Positions 60,828-64,000 of a stretch of DNA of 64,000 bases are shown in pieces (positions within the stretch are counted from its first letter, which is position 1; each line of letters opens with the position of its first letter). This DNA comes from CAZSDU01 sp963662525 (GTDB lineage: Bacteria; Bacteroidota; Bacteroidia; Bacteroidales; FEN-979), in contig OY759717.1 of assembly GCA_963662525.1 (NCBI GenBank), positions 1,240,001 to 1,304,000 on the forward strand, written 5' to 3'. The position numbers and the translations under genes are program-made. The notes beneath the pieces are model-generated. The model saw only the letters and a list, made by a program, of their open reading frames with translations, did not search any database and was not told the origin of the DNA.

Positions 60828-61445
60828 ATGTGCGGAAGATATTCATTTGCGGTGGAAGATGCTTTAATCAAAGAACGTTTTGGCGTTAGGGTGCATACTG
60901 CCATTTACAAAGCCCGATACAACTGTTCCCCGGGGCAGGATCTGGCAGTTATTTCGAATGAAAACAAAGAAGAGATAACCATTTACCGCTGGGGACTTAT
61001 CCCCTTTTGGGCAAATGACCCAAAAATCGGGAACAAGCTCATCAATGCAAGATCGGAGACTATCCTTGAAAAACCATCTTTTAAACACGCTTTCCTTAAC
61101 AGGAGATGTCTGGTCCCTGCCGACAGTTTTTATGAATGGAGAAAAGGCAAAGCCAAAACACCATTCCGTATCCTGATGCAGGATGAATCTATCTTCTCCA
61201 TGGCGGGGATATGGGATCAATGGATCAGCAGTGAGGGTGAAATAGTAAAAACCTTTTCTATAATCACCACGACTCCCAATGAATTAATGGCCACGATTCA
61301 CGATCGAATGCCAGTTATTCTTCATCCTGAAGATGAAAAGAAATGGCTGAAACAAACTTCAAAAAATGAACTTCTGGATCTGCTTAAACCTTTTTCTGCT
61401 GACAGAATGAAAGCTTATCCTATATCATCAGTGAACAACCCCTGA
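60828..61445 (+). CDS. yedK: SOS-response-associated (HMCES/YedK) abasic-site processing protein
   Basis: Forms a covalent thiazolidine crosslink to abasic sites in single-stranded DNA via the N-terminal Cys exposed after Met removal. The 205 residues start MCGRYSF with Cys at position 2; other SRAP features include YNCSPGQDLAVI, WGLIPFWANDPKIG, INARSETILEKPSF, CLVPADSFYEWR (catalytic Glu) and TIHDRMPVIL (catalytic His). All are present. Single gene; its 3' end overlaps the convergent LuxE-like gene by 26 bases. Confidence 0.95.
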   Translation: MCGRYSFAVEDALIKERFGVRVHTAIYKARYNCSPGQDLAVISNENKEEITIYRWGLIPFWANDPKIGNKLINARSETILEKPSFKHAFLNRRCLVPADSFYEWRKGKAKTPFRILMQDESIFSMAGIWDQWISSEGEIVKTFSIITTTPNELMATIHDRMPVILHPEDEKKWLKQTSKNELLDLLKPFSADRMKAYPISSVNNP

Positions 61446-62397
61446 CATTACTGGCATCAAAACGACCTATTACTTCAAAAGATCCATCAGCATATTTCCG
61501 TCCGAGATCCTGGGTTGAAATAAAAGCACAGGAATAAACATTAGCCAGATCGATGATGTTGATACCACCCGAGGCACCTGGCTTTTCATAAGAAAACGGA
61601 TCGTTGGTTTCCCGAATAAGCACCCGCATCCAGGGTGGACAATGGAAAAGACCATCCCCCATGGAATAAGCCTGGGATAATAATTCCGTCATGCTATATT
61701 CAGAATGAATTTTTTTTAAGCCAAAAGCAGAACCAATAATCGCATGTAACTCTTCCCTGATCATTTCTTCTTTGCGTCCTTTCATTCCACCGGTCTCCAT
61801 CACAATTAATGGGTCGTAGCTGCCTGGAAATTGGGCAGCAAAATCAAGTAAAGCATAGGTTAAGCCAAAGAGAAATACTTTTTTACCCCGGGGATGCGAT
61901 TGCTTCAGCCGGGCATGTAATCCCGAAAAACTCTGAAGAAAAAAACCATTCTCAGCACTCAAACTCAGGTCCATCATGCGCGAAAGCATAAAGACCAGGG
62001 AAGAATGGGGGTTTTGCTCAGGAGTGGGAGTCAGGGCAAGAAACTGGCAATTTTCAACAGGTCCGAAAAAATGCTCAAATCCCAATTTCAGTGATTTACG
62101 GTAAAGATTGAGGTCGTGAACAATATGCCGGCTCCTTTCCATCCCTGAAGTACCACTACTTTGAAATATTTTCTGGGGAGGCTTATTGCCACAGATAATA
62201 TCCCTGGTCTTGAAGAGTTCGATAGGTAAGAAAGGAATTTTTTTCAGTGTATCTACTGCTTTAGGGTCAATGTTCAGGGAAGTCACAAATTCCCTGTAAA
62301 CCTTGTTATTTTCATACTGAAAATGAAATAACTCCAAGGCCAATCTGAGAAATTCCGATTCCGATTGAACACTAAAAATATCCTTCTTTAATTCCAT
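61420..62397 (-). CDS. LuxE/PaaK-like acyl-protein synthetase
   Basis: A 325-residue member of the acyl-adenylating superfamily related to LuxE of the bacterial fatty-acid reductase complex and to PaaK. The adenylate motif is visible as FQSSGTSGMERSRHIVHD and a core motif as MTELLSQAYS; the C-terminus resembles the family (GINIIDLANVYSCAF, STQDLGRKY). No luxC or luxD homologue is nearby, so light production is not implied. It may activate a carboxylic acid for cell-surface or lipid synthesis. Start is an ATG at 62397; convergent overlap with yedK. Confidence 0.8.
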   Translation of the reverse strand: MELKKDIFSVQSESEFLRLALELFHFQYENNKVYREFVTSLNIDPKAVDTLKKIPFLPIELFKTRDIICGNKPPQKIFQSSGTSGMERSRHIVHDLNLYRKSLKLGFEHFFGPVENCQFLALTPTPEQNPHSSLVFMLSRMMDLSLSAENGFFLQSFSGLHARLKQSHPRGKKVFLFGLTYALLDFAAQFPGSYDPLIVMETGGMKGRKEEMIREELHAIIGSAFGLKKIHSEYSMTELLSQAYSMGDGLFHCPPWMRVLIRETNDPFSYEKPGASGGINIIDLANVYSCAFISTQDLGRKYADGSFEVIGRFDASNVRGCSLMI

Positions 62398-62461
62398 GGC
62401 TTAACCCGGCAAATGAACTGAAAATTTCGTACTTTTAACGCCTTTTCAAAGGTAGTAGTTT

Positions 62462-62962
62462 ATGCGATATCTTTTCCTGGTACTTTTTGTCTCCGGACTG
62501 CTCTTTTTTACGTCCTGCATGAAGAAAGAAATTTATCCGGATATTCCTCAGATTGAATTTGCAGGCTGGCAAAGTGTTTTCGATACCGGACAGTTTCCTA
62601 AAAGAGGTATTCTTGCCATCACTTTTAAAGACGGTAACGGAGATATCGGATTAAATCCAGCCGATACTTTTCCTCCTTTCAATAAACAGGGTGATTATTA
62701 TTATAACTATGTATTTATATATTATGAGAAGCAAATGGGAACCTATGTGAAAATCGACCTTGATCCGCCTTTCTCTGCCCGAATTCCCATACTCACCCCC
62801 GACAATCCCAATAAAGCCATTAAAGGTATTATTGTTGACACCCTCGCATTAAATCCTCACCCCCTGTTCGACACCATCAGGTTCGACCTGTTCATTTACG
62901 ACCGGGCACTGCATAAAAGCAATGTGGTAACTACCCCCGATATCATTTTGAGGAGGCCATAA
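62462..62962 (+). CDS. Lipoprotein of unknown function
   Basis: A 166-residue lipoprotein: MRYLFLVLFVSGLLFFTSC has a clear lipobox and is followed by a beta-rich domain (GILAITFKDGNGDIGLNPAD, YYYNYVFIYYEKQMGTY, FDTIRFDLFIYDRALHKS) resembling the small immunoglobulin-like lipoproteins of Bacteroidota. It precedes penicillin-binding protein 2 by six bases and is presumably co-transcribed with it, hinting at an envelope role. Confidence 0.75.
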   Translation: MRYLFLVLFVSGLLFFTSCMKKEIYPDIPQIEFAGWQSVFDTGQFPKRGILAITFKDGNGDIGLNPADTFPPFNKQGDYYYNYVFIYYEKQMGTYVKIDLDPPFSARIPILTPDNPNKAIKGIIVDTLALNPHPLFDTIRFDLFIYDRALHKSNVVTTPDIILRRP

Positions 62963-62968
62963 TAACAG

Positions 62969-64000
62969 ATGGAAAGAAAATACGCTGACCGAAAGTTCAT
63001 CATCATCGGATTTTTTTTTATCGTCGGTGTTATATACCTGTCCCGTTTGTTTTATGTTCAGATTCTGGTTGACAAGTACATCCTTTCTGCCAATAACAAT
63101 GTTTTACGTTATATTACCCAATACCCTGCCCGGGGTTTAATTTTTGACCGCAACGGGAAATTATTGGTATATAATGAAGCTGCTTATGATTTGATGGTTA
63201 TTCCCCGGCAGGTGAAAACGATCGATACCATGGAACTATGCCGCCTGATCGGGATAGAAAAACTGGAATTTATTGAACGATTGAAAAAAGCACGAAACTA
63301 TTCTCCCTACAGGGCTTCTATATTTCAATCCCAGATAACCCGTGAAAACTATGGCTTCCTGGAAGAAAAACTCTTTCTGTTCCCTGGTTTTTTTGTCCAG
63401 TCCCGGACCCTGAGAAAATATACTTACCCGATTGCAGCTCATACTTTCGGGTATATTGGAGAGGTCAATCCCGAGTTGATTGCGAAAAATACTTATTACA
63501 AATCCGGTGATTACATCGGGATCAGCGGTATCGAAAAATCCTATGAAGAAATTCTGCGGGGTAAAAAGGGAATGAAGATCCAGGTCGTGGATGTGTTCAA
63601 CCGCAATAAAGGAGCTTTCCAGAATGGGAAATATGATACAGCGTCGGTAGCCGGAACCAATCTTCTTTCCTCACTGGATGCTGAACTTCAGGCCTATGGT
63701 GAATTACTCATGCGTGGAAAAAAAGGAAGTATTGTCGCTATTGAACCAGGCACAGGGGAGATCCTCTGCCTGATCACCAGTCCGGGGTACGACCCCAACC
63801 TGCTGGTCGGACAGATCCGCAGAAAAAACTATACCTTGCTAAGTGAGGATACTGTTTTTGTTCCCTTGTTTAACCGGGCACTGATGGCTATGTACCCTCC
63901 CGGTTCTACTTTCAAACTGGTGAATGCCTTGGTAGGACAACAGGAAGGTGTTCTTACTCCTGACACACGCTACGGTTGCCCTGGCGGGTTTTCTATTGGA
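62969..64000 (+). CDS. mrdA: Penicillin-binding protein 2, N-terminal part (3' end outside window)
   Basis: A class B penicillin-binding protein, the transpeptidase of lateral wall synthesis. The visible 344 residues contain one transmembrane helix (FIIIGFFFIVGVIYLSRLFY), the PBP dimer domain starting at PARGLIFDRNGKLLVYNEA, the region GYIGEVNPELIAKNTYYKSG, and the transpeptidase domain with the active-site Ser in YPPGSTFKLVNAL. The frame is open to base 64000. The usual mreB-mreC-mreD genes do not precede it; a lipoprotein gene does. rodA may lie downstream outside the window. Confidence 0.93.
   Translation, partial: MERKYADRKFIIIGFFFIVGVIYLSRLFYVQILVDKYILSANNNVLRYITQYPARGLIFDRNGKLLVYNEAAYDLMVIPRQVKTIDTMELCRLIGIEKLEFIERLKKARNYSPYRASIFQSQITRENYGFLEEKLFLFPGFFVQSRTLRKYTYPIAAHTFGYIGEVNPELIAKNTYYKSGDYIGISGIEKSYEEILRGKKGMKIQVVDVFNRNKGAFQNGKYDTASVAGTNLLSSLDAELQAYGELLMRGKKGSIVAIEPGTGEILCLITSPGYDPNLLVGQIRRKNYTLLSEDTVFVPLFNRALMAMYPPGSTFKLVNALVGQQEGVLTPDTRYGCPGGFSIG

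Noticed and set aside
62462..64000. mre/rod cell-shape cluster
   Set aside because: Only mrdA is visible; the preceding gene is a lipoprotein, not mreD, and downstream genes are outside the window.

Overview
The window reads as chromosomal DNA from a member of the Bacteroidota, probably a Bacteroidales-like environmental lineage. The signs are C-terminal type IX secretion sorting tails on two surface proteins, a FISUMP lipoprotein, several SPOR-domain proteins, an IPExxxVDY-family gene next to rnc, SGC/LxxC-type lipoproteins, and promoters of the Bacteroidota form TAnnTTTG, sometimes with TTTG upstream, in place of -35/-10 boxes. Shine-Dalgarno sequences are mostly absent and several starts are TTG or GTG. 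No plasmid, phage, insertion sequence, CRISPR array or rRNA was seen. Two tRNA genes are present: Arg-CCG and Ser-GGA.

Layout. 0-11 kb: the end of a DEAD-box helicase, an M64 peptidase, a tandem (double-length) UvrA-like ATPase, a HAD-family lipoprotein, a CotH-like secreted protein and a SPOR outer-membrane protein. 11-19 kb: a more AT-rich accessory stretch with a frameshifted gene remnant, a repeat-rich lipoprotein, a YCF48-like secreted protein, a methyltransferase, a TPR/AraC membrane regulator and small exported proteins. 19-33 kb: tRNA-Arg, class II fructose-bisphosphate aldolase, a universal-stress/SPOR cluster, ruvB, queG, ubiX, a PhoB/PhoR-like two-component pair, a polyprenyl diphosphate synthase, a radical SAM protein and a B12-dependent ribonucleotide reductase. 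33-46 kb: cell-envelope genes, including a 1110-residue peptidase-like/propeller/barrel protein, a family 9 glycosyltransferase, a fusion of an AsmA-like region with a peptidoglycan glycosyltransferase, an Omp85-type barrel, ansA and tRNA-Ser. 46-64 kb: housekeeping genes (dusB, tdk, a cyclophilin, pheS, an operon acpP-fabF-rnc-IPExxxVDY-phasin-like-ubiB, purN, pgi, a second two-component pair, rsmI, yedK) and the start of penicillin-binding protein 2.

The strongest signal not explained by genes is a set of short tandem repeats with a 7- or 8-base period. The unit sequence differs from locus to locus, but nearly every array sits exactly at a gene border. One supplies the GTG start of the glycosyltransferase gene, another encodes its C-terminus, another begins in the stop codon of tdk, and one lies in frame in the linker joining the two halves of the UvrA-like protein. 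Other points of interest are the AsmA-like/GT51 fusion paired with an Omp85 barrel, a terminator-bearing leader before pgi, promoter boxes only 4-5 bases from start codons, and five convergent gene pairs whose 3' ends overlap.
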